A stretch of DNA of 41,132 nt, from positions 1 through 41,132 of the forward strand of contig CAIOYQ010000055.1 of NCBI GenBank assembly GCA_903862505.1. The letters run 5' to 3'. The DNA is from an uncultured Bacteroidota bacterium. Lineage in GTDB: Bacteria > Bacteroidota > Bacteroidia > Chitinophagales > Chitinophagaceae. Position numbers and translations under genes: made by a program. Shown here in pieces: positions 1-9,299 of the stretch (position 1 is the stretch's first letter; each line of letters begins with the position of its first letter). The notes under the pieces were generated by a model, which ran no database searches, had not been told where the DNA came from, and saw only the letters and a program-made list of their open reading frames with translations.

Positions 1-14
1 GGGAAATAAGGTGT

Positions 15-130
15 AAAATAAAAATGCCTCACCAAAGTGAGGCTTAGGTTTTATAAAACTTATTAAAATTCAAAAGAAATAAGTTTTATAAAACCACTCT
101 AAAAATAAAAATGCCTCACCAAAGTGAGGC
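15..130 (-). terminator. Tandem intrinsic terminator-like hairpins (GCCTCAC-CAAA-GTGAGGC) at 26-43 and 113-130
   Basis: Two copies of a perfect 7-bp stem with 4-nt loop. On the minus strand each is followed by ATTTTTATTTT. They lie downstream of the minus-strand gene ending at 269. The 29-bp block 15-43 is identical to 102-130. Confidence 0.7.
47..95. repeat. 18-bp perfect inverted repeat GGTTTTATAAAACTTATT (47-64) / AATAAGTTTTATAAAACC (78-95)
   Basis: Read directly from the sequence; 13-nt spacer, nested between the two duplicated hairpins. Confidence 0.8.
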
Positions 131-268
131 ATTTGAGCAAGCAATCATAGATTAGGATTAAATCCTATATCAATACTAATTAATTTTTTAGAAAAAACCT
201 CCCTTTCTAAAAGAAATCTTCATGCAAGCGACATGGTATTTGCTTTTTCGAGTAGGCAGGATGGTAAT

Positions 269-1120
269 CTAATCACTGAACCTAACCCTTCCTTTTAATT
301 GAATAGCCTCTGCTTGAGTTAAATCCAATGCCTCCACCATGCTTTCCCAATTGAGTCTGCCCTTCATTGATCGCCTTAGCTTTAAAATAGTCCAAATTTG
401 AGCTTCAGAAAATAGGCCCAATACCTTCCAATCATTAAAATTCATCGCATTGGCATTCAGCAAATTGCTAGTCTGTACTTTGACCACTAAATGCCCCCTT
501 AAAGACTGATATATTGAATCAGATAATCCATACACTTTAGCTATTTCACTTGGCTTCGTAAAAGCTCCTCTAAATTGTTTATAGGACATAATTCTTTTTA
601 TTAAATACAAAGGAAGCATTGTTTTTTGCTTCCACTCTGCTTCGGTGGCAATATTGATGTCTATTTTCCAGGTTTCCTCCTTTTCAAAATTGGAGTGACC
701 TCTTTCATAGGCATAGTTTACTTCACTCCCTTCCCTCCTATTTTTCTCAAGCTTAACAATGGTAATATAAGGACTCAATTCACTATACAAGGCAGGGGTT
801 AATCCATACAACTTTGCAAAATCTTCTTTGGCGCGAAAGTAGCCGCCCTTTGCACGATAACGCAATAAATTATTTACTTGTTTAGCAGGAAGGCCTAACT
901 GAATCGCTTGCAAACTATCAATGGTATTAGGGTCAAAATGAACTAAGTGTTTAGTAGTTTTAATATTACCTGAAGCCTCTAGCTCCTTTGTACTTAATCC
1001 CTTTGAAGGGAAAAGAAAACGAATAGATACAGAGCCAAATAAAATAATCCCCAATACAATAATGCCTTTAATTTCTTTATTAGAAAATATAAAAAAAGCT
1101 TTCCAAGGAGGCTGTATCAT
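269..1120 (-). CDS. Helix-hairpin-helix (ComEA-like) protein with one N-terminal TM segment
   Basis: ORF of 283 aa; repeated HhH-like motifs (FDPNTIDSLQAIQLGLPAKQVNNLLRYRAKGG; IDINIATEAEWKQ...LIKRIMSYKQFRGAF). Confidence 0.8.
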   Translation of the reverse strand: MIQPPWKAFFIFSNKEIKGIIVLGIILFGSVSIRFLFPSKGLSTKELEASGNIKTTKHLVHFDPNTIDSLQAIQLGLPAKQVNNLLRYRAKGGYFRAKEDFAKLYGLTPALYSELSPYITIVKLEKNRREGSEVNYAYERGHSNFEKEETWKIDINIATEAEWKQKTMLPLYLIKRIMSYKQFRGAFTKPSEIAKVYGLSDSIYQSLRGHLVVKVQTSNLLNANAMNFNDWKVLGLFSEAQIWTILKLRRSMKGRLNWESMVEALDLTQAEAIQLKGRVRFSD

Positions 1121-1194
1121 TTTAGTACTAAACTAAAAATTAAACCAACGCTTTGATCGCGTATTTATACTTTATAATAATATCTGGTTTGTAA

Positions 1195-1959
1195 TTACAC
1201 TGAAAACTGCAACCCATCATAGGCCATTCTTATAAACGAAGGTAACTGCTGCTCTACCTGGGCTTGTAATCCAATTTGATGGCTAAAATGTGTGAAATAA
1301 ACCTCCGGCACTTCCAACTCAGTTGCTAATGCTATGGATTCTGCTAAAGAAAAATGTGTTGGATGTGGTTGCGGTCGAAGTGCACTTAAAATAAGGACTT
1401 TGGATCCTTTTATTTTTTCTTTTTCTGCCTCACTGATATAATTTAAATCGGTGACATAGGAAAAATCCCCCACCCTAAATCCTAAAACAGGTAATTCTCT
1501 ATGCATTACTTGAATAGGAATGAAATTGAGGTCTCCAATTGTAAATGGATCTTTTTCTATATTATGAATTATCATCTCCGGCAAACCTGCTTCCTTGTCT
1601 TTTTCAAATGCGTAATAAAAATCTCTTTTAATAGCCACCTGTGTAATGGCGTTTGCATAAATTTCCATAGGCTTGTTGGAATGGAAATTAAAGGGCCTAA
1701 TATCGTCCAAGCCGGCATAATGATCTCGATGTGGATGTGTAAAAACGACTGCATCCAAATGAGTGGTATGCGTTCTTAGCATTTGATACCTAAAATCTGG
1801 TGTCGTATCAATGACTACTGCTTTATTTTCGGATTGAATTTTAATACTGGTTCTTAACCGAGCATCTCTGGGATCCTTTGAAAGGCATACTTCACAATTG
1901 CAACCAATTAAGGGTACGCCTGTGCTTGTTCCCGATCCTAATATGGTAATGTGTAGCAA
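1195..1959 (-). CDS. MBL-fold metallo-hydrolase (PhnP-like)
   Basis: GSGTSTGVP and THPHRDHYAGLDD metal-binding motif; 254 aa. Confidence 0.88.
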   Translation of the reverse strand: MLHITILGSGTSTGVPLIGCNCEVCLSKDPRDARLRTSIKIQSENKAVVIDTTPDFRYQMLRTHTTHLDAVVFTHPHRDHYAGLDDIRPFNFHSNKPMEIYANAITQVAIKRDFYYAFEKDKEAGLPEMIIHNIEKDPFTIGDLNFIPIQVMHRELPVLGFRVGDFSYVTDLNYISEAEKEKIKGSKVLILSALRPQPHPTHFSLAESIALATELEVPEVYFTHFSHQIGLQAQVEQQLPSFIRMAYDGLQFSV

Positions 1960-2041
1960 AATGGTTGCTTTAGCTGCGATAAGAAATTACTTTTCTCAAA
2001 CTTAAATTTTACGCTTTCTTCACGAATCCGCGCTTACCAAT

Positions 2042-2314
2042 TTAGGCTTCGGAAAGTGATAAACGTTTCACTTCTTCATACAATTTCTGAGAATCATGCG
2101 TAAGTTTATCAAATTGAATATCTAACAGAGGAATTAATTCTAGTAATGTATTAATGCGCGCTTCTAAATTCAAAAACTTATTCAATACTACAATTCTTTT
2201 CAATTCTAATAAACACCAGCCACTTTGAAAGTTGCCTCTTTCGTATCTAACCATAAATTCAGATTCACCTAAAATATCTTCTAATTTATTTAAAGTAGTT
2301 TGCGTCAATTTCAT
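2042..2314 (-). CDS. Conserved hypothetical protein, about 90 aa (start MKLTQTTLNKLED; alternative start at 2323)
   Basis: Intact small ORF; FMVRYERGNFQSGWCLLE resembles a small protein I recall as widespread in Bacteroidota. Confidence 0.65.
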   Translation of the reverse strand: MKLTQTTLNKLEDILGESEFMVRYERGNFQSGWCLLELKRIVVLNKFLNLEARINTLLELIPLLDIQFDKLTHDSQKLYEEVKRLSLSEA

Positions 2315-2411
2315 ATTAAGCATTGATTTATAGGGTAGTAAGTGGGCATACAAATATAGTTTTTTAGCAAACTAAGGGGGTAAATATAGCGCAGTAGTTA
2401 TTCACATTTCG

Positions 2412-2419
2412 TACCTTTA
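2412..2419 (+). promoter_or_regulatory. Candidate Bacteroidota -7 element TACCTTTA upstream of the HD-domain gene
   Basis: 7/8 match to TAnnTTTG, 16 nt before the ATG at 2436; no convincing -33 box. Confidence 0.4.
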
Positions 2420-2435
2420 CCAACACTCATTAATT

Positions 2436-3665
2436 ATGGCTTTTACACATCGAAAAATTATTAACGACCCGGTACATGGTTTTATTACTATTAATGACCC
2501 CATTATTTTTGGCATCATTGGTCACCCCTTTTATCAAAGATTAAGGAGAATCCAACAAATGGCATTGGCGCAACTCGTTTACCCAGGTGCAGTGCATACA
2601 AGACTTCACCATTCTTTAGGCGCTTACCATTTAATGAGCATGGCCATTAATGAACTAAAAGAAAAGGGGATTGAAATTACGGCCGAGGAAGCATTGGCAG
2701 CAAAAGCAGCAATTTTATTACACGATATTGGACATGGCCCATATTCACATGCTTTAGAAAAAGTACTATTAAAAGGCATCGATCACGAATCTATTTCCTT
2801 GCGGATTATGCAGGCATTGAATGAGGAAGAAAACTCCATTTTAAAGGGGCAACTTACTTTAGCGATTAAAATATTTACCAATCAATACCCTAAGAAATTT
2901 TTGCACCAATTAATTAGTGGACAATTGGACGTGGATCGATTAGATTACTTATCAAGAGATAGTTTTTTTACTGGCGTAAGTGAAGGTGTGGTGGGATATG
3001 AGCGTATCCTAAAAATGTTGACGGTTAAAGACAACGAATTGGTAGTAGAAGAAAAAGGAATCAATAGCGTAGAGAAATTTTTATTTTCTAGGCAACTTAT
3101 GTATTGGCAGGTATACCGACATAAAACGGTAGTAGCCAGTGAAAAAATGTTGGTGAAAATTATTGAACGTGCTCAATTTTTATGCAACCAAAATGACAAG
3201 TCAGTTCAAACAGGAGGCTTACTAGATTATTTTTTAGCAAATACAAGCATCCAATTAGATGCGCTAGACCTAACTACTTATTGCAACTTAGATGACACCG
3301 ATATTATGTTTGCAATTAAACAGTGGCAAAATAATAACGATACCGTATTATCCATACTATGCAAAGGTTTATTAAATAGAAAGTGTTTTAAATGTCAAAT
3401 ACAAGCTACCCCCATTACCGATCAGCAATGGGAAAAAGCAAACCAAACCATAAAAGAGCGATTCCCTCTGAATGCGGAGGACCTTGCCTTTTTATGTTTT
3501 AAGGGTACCGTTTCCAATACCTTATACAAGAATGACAATGAAACCATTAAAATATTGCTAAAATCAGGTGAAATAGCCAATATTTCATCTATTCAGAACG
3601 CATTAATTATTGAAAGTCTTTCTGCCCCGGTTAAAAAATTTTACATTTGTTTACTTAACGAATAA
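2436..3665 (+). CDS. HD-domain phosphohydrolase (SAMHD1/dGTPase-like)
   Basis: HDIGHGPYSHALE motif, and NDPVHGFI at the N-terminus; 409 aa. Confidence 0.88.
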   Translation: MAFTHRKIINDPVHGFITINDPIIFGIIGHPFYQRLRRIQQMALAQLVYPGAVHTRLHHSLGAYHLMSMAINELKEKGIEITAEEALAAKAAILLHDIGHGPYSHALEKVLLKGIDHESISLRIMQALNEEENSILKGQLTLAIKIFTNQYPKKFLHQLISGQLDVDRLDYLSRDSFFTGVSEGVVGYERILKMLTVKDNELVVEEKGINSVEKFLFSRQLMYWQVYRHKTVVASEKMLVKIIERAQFLCNQNDKSVQTGGLLDYFLANTSIQLDALDLTTYCNLDDTDIMFAIKQWQNNNDTVLSILCKGLLNRKCFKCQIQATPITDQQWEKANQTIKERFPLNAEDLAFLCFKGTVSNTLYKNDNETIKILLKSGEIANISSIQNALIIESLSAPVKKFYICLLNE

Positions 3666-3687
3666 CCCCCCATTCAAATATTTAAGC

Positions 3688-4734
3688 ATGCTAACATTTA
3701 GTGCCCAACAGATTGCGATGATGATTCAAGGAAAAGTAGAAGGAGACGCTGCTGTTGCCGTTACTCAATTTGGAAAAATAGAAGAAGCAAAAGTGGGCGA
3801 GCTCACTTTTTTAGCCAACCCAAAGTATGAGGAATTTTTATACCAAACGAAAGCAAGTATTGTTATTATTAACGAAACTCAGGTATTAAAAACCCCCATT
3901 ACCGCCACAATCATTAGGGTACCAGATGCTTATGCAGCATTCGCTACATTACTAACAAAATACCAGGATTTAAAAACCCAAAATTTATCGGGCATTCAAA
4001 CCCCTTCCTATATTTCCCCCTCTGCAATATTAGGTGAAAACCACTATGTTGCTGCATTTGCGCATATTGGCGAACGTGTACAATTGGGGAATAATGTGAA
4101 AATTTTTCCCAATGTCGTGATTGGTGAAAATGTAAAAGTTGGCAACAATGTAATACTTCATCCAGGTGTAGTGATTTACGCAGATTGTATTTTAGGAAAT
4201 AATATTATCATTCATTCAGGTACCATTATTGGAAGTGACGGATTTGGTTTTGCTCCCAATGAAGATGGTAGTTACCAAAAAGTACCTCAATTGGGAAATG
4301 TAGTGATTGAGGACAATGTTGAAATTGGATCCAATACCACCATTGATAGAGCCACCATAGGTTCCACAATCATTAGAAAAGGCGTAAAACTTGACAATCT
4401 TATTCAAATTGCCCACAATGTAGAAGTGGGAGAAAATACAGTCATTGCTGCCCAAGTTGGAGTAAGTGGCAGTACCAAGATAGGAAAAGGGGTCATGATG
4501 GGAGGCCAATCAGGTTCCGCCGGTCACTTAAATGTAGCCGATGGGGTGAAGGTTGCTGCCCGAAGCGGCATCACCAAGAACATTGAAAAAGCCAATTCCA
4601 CCGTAACCGGATTCCCAGCTGCCGAGCATAGTACAGCGCTTAGATCCCAAATTAACCTCAAAAACCTGCCAAATTTGGAAAAAAGGGTTAAAGAATTGGA
4701 AATATTGGTCGCACAACTGTCACAAAAAGGCTAA
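3688..4734 (+). CDS. lpxD: UDP-3-O-(3-hydroxymyristoyl)glucosamine N-acyltransferase LpxD
   Basis: Left-handed beta-helix hexapeptide repeats and GSDGFGFAPNEDGSYQKVPQLGNVVIEDNVEIGSNTTIDRATIG. The track start (3610) overlaps the HD gene; the likely ATG is 3688 (MLTFSAQQIAMMIQG). Confidence 0.93.
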   Translation: MLTFSAQQIAMMIQGKVEGDAAVAVTQFGKIEEAKVGELTFLANPKYEEFLYQTKASIVIINETQVLKTPITATIIRVPDAYAAFATLLTKYQDLKTQNLSGIQTPSYISPSAILGENHYVAAFAHIGERVQLGNNVKIFPNVVIGENVKVGNNVILHPGVVIYADCILGNNIIIHSGTIIGSDGFGFAPNEDGSYQKVPQLGNVVIEDNVEIGSNTTIDRATIGSTIIRKGVKLDNLIQIAHNVEVGENTVIAAQVGVSGSTKIGKGVMMGGQSGSAGHLNVADGVKVAARSGITKNIEKANSTVTGFPAAEHSTALRSQINLKNLPNLEKRVKELEILVAQLSQKG

Positions 4735-4792
4735 TTAGCCTAAATTTGTGAAAATCACTATGTTAAGCGTAGGTGAATAAATTATTTATAAT

Positions 4793-6202
4793 ATGGATGA
4801 GCAATTCAATCCCGATAAACAACATACCCTTTCTGCTAGTGTTAGCATAAGTGGAACTGGATTACATACCGGCGTTTTAGTGGATATGACATTAAAACCG
4901 GCCAACCCTGGCTATGGTATACAATTCCAACGAATCGACCTTCCCAATAAACCAGTGATTAAAGCAGATTGTGACCTGGTTACAGATACGAGCCGAGGAA
5001 CCACTTTGCAAGTAGGTGATGCCAAAATAAGTACGGTGGAACACATATTAGCTGCTTTAGTAGGTTTGGGTGTAGACAATGTATTGATAGAACTAAATGG
5101 GCCAGAAATTCCAATTATGGATGGCAGTTCGGCTCCCTTTATAGAAATGATTGAAAAAACGGGTGTGTTAGAACAGGATGCAGCAAAAGCTTGGTATAGC
5201 ATTGATGAAAATATATTCCACTATGACGAAGGTAAAAGAGTAGAAATGGTGGCATTGCCTTCCTTAGATTATCAAATCACCACCCTGATTGATTTCAACA
5301 GCCCAGTTTTAGGAACACAACACGCTGCATTAAAAACAATTAAAGATTTTAAAGCAGAAATTTCTCCCTGTAGAACATTTTGTTTCTTACACGAATTAGA
5401 AGCATTAATTGAACACGATCTTATTAAAGGAGGTGATATTAATAACGCCATTGTTGTAGTTGACAAAGCTGTGACCGATGAGGAAATGGGAAGATTGGCT
5501 AAAGTATTTAAGCGCGAAAAAATTGAAGTGAAAAGTGAGGGATATTTAAATAATTTAGAATTAAGATTTCCCAACGAACCAGCGCGACATAAGTTATTAG
5601 ATGTAATTGGTGACCTAGCGTTGATTGGTTACCCAATTAAAGCACGCATCATTGCGAACCGTCCAGGACATAGTAGCAATGTGGAGTTTGCAAAAAAAAT
5701 TAAGCAGTACATTAAAAAAAATAAACACGTTAAAGATGTACCCGTATATGATCCTGCTTTAACGCCAGTTTTTACGGTAGAGCAAATTGAAAAAATATTG
5801 CCGCATAGATATCCATTCTTGTTTCTTGATAAAATTATTGAACTATCGGATACCGTTATTGTGGGTGTTAAAAATATAACTTTCAATGAATGGTTTTTCC
5901 CTGGCCATTTCCCAGGAAATCCAGTAATGCCAGGTGTATTGCAAATTGAAGCATTGGCTCAAACTGGAGGCATCCTGTGTATTAACGCCATGCCAGAAGG
6001 AAACTATGATACTTACTTTTTAAAAATAGACAATTGCAAATTCAAACAAATGGTAAAGCCAGGTGATGCCATGATATTGAAAATGGAATTGACTGCTCCA
6101 ATTCGTCGTGGTATTTGCGAAATGCGAGGTACTGTTTATGTGAATGGTAAAGTAGCTACCGAAGCAGACTTAGTTGCGCAAGTAGTTAAAAGAGCAGAAT
6201 AA
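4793..6202 (+). CDS. lpxC/fabZ: Bifunctional LpxC deacetylase / FabZ 3-hydroxyacyl-ACP dehydratase fusion
   Basis: N-terminal LpxC (HTLSASVSISGTGLHTG, STVEHILAAL, DVIGDLALIG) and C-terminal FabZ (ILPHRYPFLFLDKI, FPGHFPGNPVMPGVLQIEALAQ). Confidence 0.95.
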   Translation: MDEQFNPDKQHTLSASVSISGTGLHTGVLVDMTLKPANPGYGIQFQRIDLPNKPVIKADCDLVTDTSRGTTLQVGDAKISTVEHILAALVGLGVDNVLIELNGPEIPIMDGSSAPFIEMIEKTGVLEQDAAKAWYSIDENIFHYDEGKRVEMVALPSLDYQITTLIDFNSPVLGTQHAALKTIKDFKAEISPCRTFCFLHELEALIEHDLIKGGDINNAIVVVDKAVTDEEMGRLAKVFKREKIEVKSEGYLNNLELRFPNEPARHKLLDVIGDLALIGYPIKARIIANRPGHSSNVEFAKKIKQYIKKNKHVKDVPVYDPALTPVFTVEQIEKILPHRYPFLFLDKIIELSDTVIVGVKNITFNEWFFPGHFPGNPVMPGVLQIEALAQTGGILCINAMPEGNYDTYFLKIDNCKFKQMVKPGDAMILKMELTAPIRRGICEMRGTVYVNGKVATEADLVAQVVKRAE

Positions 6203-6219
6203 AAAAATAAAGAAATTAT

Positions 6220-7017
6220 ATGACGCATCCATTTACATATATCGATCCCAATGCAAAAATTGCGCCCAATGTTAAAATTGATCCATTCACTGTAATTCAT
6301 GGTGATGTGGTTATTGGGGAAGGTACTTGGATAGGAAGTAATGTGACCATTATGAATGGAACCAAAGTGGGAAAGAATTGTCGCATATTTCCAGGTGCCG
6401 TAATAGGCGCCGACCCTCAGGATTTAAAATTTAATGGTGAAAAAACCTCGGTGGAAATTGGAGACGGTACTACCATTAGAGAATTCGTAACTATTAATCG
6501 TGGAACTTCGGACAGATGGATTACCAAAGTGGGTAACAACTGTTTAATTATGGCTTATAGTCATATTGCACATGACTGTATTATTGGAAACAATTGTATC
6601 CTAAGCAATAGTGTACAAATTGCAGGACACGTAACATTGGGAGATTACTCTTGGATAGCAGGCGTAAGTGCCGTTCACCAATTTGTAAACATTGGTCAGC
6701 ATGCTTATATTGCTGGAGGTAGCTTGGTAAGCAAGGATGTACCCCCTTATATTAAGGCAGTGCGTAATCCATTAAGTTATGGAGGTGTGAATAGTGTTGG
6801 ATTAAAAAGAAGAGGATTTGACTTAGAAAAAATTAATCACATATTAGATATCTACCGATATATTTTTAATAAAGGAATGAATACCACGCAGGCATTAGAA
6901 TTTATAGAAGAAGAATTGCCAGCAACCGATGAACGTGATGAAATTGTTACTTTCATTAGAGATAGTGGACGTGGTATTATCAAACGATTTGGTAAAGGCC
7001 TCGTAGAAGAAGATTAA
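6220..7017 (+). CDS. lpxA: UDP-N-acetylglucosamine acyltransferase LpxA
   Basis: Hexapeptide repeats with VIGADPQDLKFNGEKTSVEIGDGTTIREFVTINRGT, AYSHIAHDCIIGNN, VSAVHQFVNIG. Confidence 0.95.
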   Translation: MTHPFTYIDPNAKIAPNVKIDPFTVIHGDVVIGEGTWIGSNVTIMNGTKVGKNCRIFPGAVIGADPQDLKFNGEKTSVEIGDGTTIREFVTINRGTSDRWITKVGNNCLIMAYSHIAHDCIIGNNCILSNSVQIAGHVTLGDYSWIAGVSAVHQFVNIGQHAYIAGGSLVSKDVPPYIKAVRNPLSYGGVNSVGLKRRGFDLEKINHILDIYRYIFNKGMNTTQALEFIEEELPATDERDEIVTFIRDSGRGIIKRFGKGLVEED

Positions 7018-7019
7018 TT

Positions 7020-7646
7020 ATGGTACAAATAAGCCTCCAAAAAGCAGGTAAAAGATTCAATAAGGATTGGATTTTCAAGGACCTTGACTACAGTTTTGAA
7101 ATGGGGCAGCACTATGCATTAATTGGAAACAACGGATCCGGCAAAAGCACTTTACTGCAAACCATTTCAGGATATGCTACTTTGTCTAAAGGCAAAATTG
7201 AATGGGGGGACTATAATACCGAAACTATTTTTCAACAAATAAGTGTAGCCGCACCTTACCTAGAACTAATTGAAGAATTCACTACGATAGAACAATTTGA
7301 GTTTCATAATCGATTCAAACCATTCAGAAAAGATTTGACTACAGCAAGGATGATTGAGATGATTGGATTAAAAGCAGCAACCGACAAACAAATAAGATAC
7401 TTTAGTAGTGGAATGAAACAAAGATTAAAATTAGCATTGGCTATTTTTTCAGAAACTCCTATCCTTTTATTAGACGAGCCTTGCAGCAATTTAGATAAAG
7501 AAGGATACGCACTTTATCATGATTTAATTCGTAATTATGCAATGCATAAATTAATTATTATTGGCAGCAATGATACACAGGAATACGATTACTGCACCAA
7601 GCATATTAATTTATTAGACTACAAAGTAGCAGGAAACAATAACTAG
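7020..7646 (+). CDS. Stand-alone ABC ATPase with no adjacent permease, in the lpx operon
   Basis: Walker A GNNGSGKST, signature FSSGMKQRLKLAL, Walker B ILLLDEPCSNLD; 2 nt after the lpxA stop. Confidence 0.88.
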   Translation: MVQISLQKAGKRFNKDWIFKDLDYSFEMGQHYALIGNNGSGKSTLLQTISGYATLSKGKIEWGDYNTETIFQQISVAAPYLELIEEFTTIEQFEFHNRFKPFRKDLTTARMIEMIGLKAATDKQIRYFSSGMKQRLKLALAIFSETPILLLDEPCSNLDKEGYALYHDLIRNYAMHKLIIIGSNDTQEYDYCTKHINLLDYKVAGNNN

Positions 7647-7657
7647 TAAAATAAATA

Positions 7658-8872
7658 CTAGCTTCTACTCGCAATCAACAAATTCAGATCCGTAAATTTC
7701 AAGTGAAACTTTTCACTGATGTAAAAGTCGGTAAGGGCCCCTTTGTATAAATAAATACCTTCTCTTAAGTGTACTTGTTGCCAAATTATTTCCTCTAATC
7801 CTCCCATATCTCCTACCTGAATTAATAAAGGCATTAATACATTACTTATGGCTTGACTTGCGGTGCGCGCAAATCCACTTGGTATATTAGGTACCCCATA
7901 ATGAATTACATTATGCTTGGTAATCACAGGGTGTTCGTGATTGGTTAACTCACTGGTTTCAAAACAACCGCCCCTATCAATAGCCACATCAATAATAATA
8001 CTACCGGGACGCATGGCGGCAACCATTTCCTCGGTCACTACAATGGGTGCTCTACCAATTTCATTGCGCAAAGCACCTACCGCAACCTCACAAGTTTTTA
8101 ATTGTTTGGCTAAAATTTTAGGTTCCAGTACACTGGTCCATACTCTTTGACCTAAATTATTTTGAAGCCTTTGTAATCGAGAAACATTATTATCAAATAC
8201 TTTAACACTTGCCCCCAATGCCAATGCGTTACGGGTTGCAAACTCTCCAATAATATCTGCGCCAATGATTACCACCTTGGTAGGTGGGACGCCACTAATA
8301 CCACCTAATAAAATACCTTTCCCTTGATTAAAATTACTTAAATATTGACCAGCAATTAACATCACAGCACTGCCCGTAATTTCTCCCATACTTCTTAAGA
8401 TCGGATAGTTTTGATTTTCATCTTTTATATTTTCAATGGCTAAAGCTGTTATTTTTTTTGCCATTAATTTTTCTACCAGTTCTTTTTTCAATGCAGACAA
8501 ATGCAAAGGCGAAATAATAGTTTGATGCATTTGCAAATACGGCAAATCTGCTTCCACTGGAGGCGCCGTCTTTACCAAAATAGGGCATTTATACACTTCT
8601 TCTTTTTCAAAAATAATTCGAGCACCCGCTTCTGCATAATCATGGTCCGAATACCTGCTCCCTTCCCCAGCACCCGATTCTACCATTACTTCATGCCCAT
8701 TGGCCACCAATACCCCTATGGCATCGGGGGTCAGCCCAATCCTGTTTTCCTGAAAAGCAATTTCTTTAGGGATACCAATTAACAATGGTTTAGTCCTATG
8801 TGGAATATCCAGCACTTCCTCCTGGGTTTCATAGGAAAACGAACTTGAAATTTGTGGTTTAAAGGAACTCAT
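7658..8872 (-). CDS. ald: Alanine dehydrogenase / PNT family
   Basis: IGIPKEIAFQENRIGLTPDAIGVLVANGHEVMVESGAGEGSRYSDHDY; GADIIGEFATRNALALGASVKVFD. Confidence 0.88.
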   Translation of the reverse strand: MSSFKPQISSSFSYETQEEVLDIPHRTKPLLIGIPKEIAFQENRIGLTPDAIGVLVANGHEVMVESGAGEGSRYSDHDYAEAGARIIFEKEEVYKCPILVKTAPPVEADLPYLQMHQTIISPLHLSALKKELVEKLMAKKITALAIENIKDENQNYPILRSMGEITGSAVMLIAGQYLSNFNQGKGILLGGISGVPPTKVVIIGADIIGEFATRNALALGASVKVFDNNVSRLQRLQNNLGQRVWTSVLEPKILAKQLKTCEVAVGALRNEIGRAPIVVTEEMVAAMRPGSIIIDVAIDRGGCFETSELTNHEHPVITKHNVIHYGVPNIPSGFARTASQAISNVLMPLLIQVGDMGGLEEIIWQQVHLREGIYLYKGALTDFYISEKFHLKFTDLNLLIASRS

Positions 8873-8884
8873 GCTAAAATGTTT

Positions 8885-9295
8885 TTATGAAGTTATAATA
8901 ATCCTTCTATGTTCGGGATCTAAAATTTCAATTTGAATATGAATATGATCGGCTGGTAACAAAGCAGGCGCTTTCTCCGGCCACTCTATAAAACAAATCG
9001 CTGCTTCCTCCATTGCCGCTTCTACCCCGGTTCTTCTGGCTTCTGCCTCGTCGGCTAATCGATACCAATCCATATGATACACCATTTTACCTTGGGCATC
9101 ATATTCATTCATAATAGAAAAAGTGGGACTCGATACCGCATCCGTAATGCCCATTTGTTTACAAATGCGCGCAATCAAAGTGGTTTTTCCGGCCCCCATG
9201 GGCGCGTAAAAAGCCCAAATGGGCTGATTGCCAAATTGACTTAAAAGCTGGGCCGCTATCTTGTCAATTTCGCCTATAGTATAAGTCATCTCCAT
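8885..9295 (-). CDS. tsaE: tRNA threonylcarbamoyladenosine biosynthesis ATPase TsaE
   Basis: GAGKTTLIARICKQMGITDAVSSPTFSIMNEY ... HMDWYRL ... FIEWPEKAPALLP. Confidence 0.93.
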   Translation of the reverse strand: MEMTYTIGEIDKIAAQLLSQFGNQPIWAFYAPMGAGKTTLIARICKQMGITDAVSSPTFSIMNEYDAQGKMVYHMDWYRLADEAEARRTGVEAAMEEAAICFIEWPEKAPALLPADHIHIQIEILDPEHRRIIITS

Positions 9296-9299
9296 TTAT

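Noticed and set aside
15-130. CRISPR array or CRISPR remnant
   Set aside because: Only two repeat copies, the repeat is itself a terminator hairpin, and no cas genes are present.
186-212. TTTTAGAAA...TTTCTAAAA stem as a terminator or riboswitch
   Set aside because: 9-bp, almost entirely A/T stem with no U tract; expected by chance in AT-rich sequence.
1501-1779. Antisense and overlapping ORFs in the track (e.g. 1501-1779 +, 4216-4509 -, 10456-10797 -, 34635-34904 +)
   Set aside because: All lie opposite strongly recognisable genes, have low-complexity or unnatural composition and no domain signal.
4741-4748. TAAATTTG between lpxD and lpxC/fabZ as an internal promoter
   Set aside because: Exact -7 match but with no -33 support and high chance frequency in AT-rich DNA; not strong enough to list as a feature.
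4793-6202. LpxC-FabZ fusion as a novel architecture or assembly error
   Set aside because: The fusion is a well-established Bacteroidota trait; the reading frame is continuous and both domains are intact.
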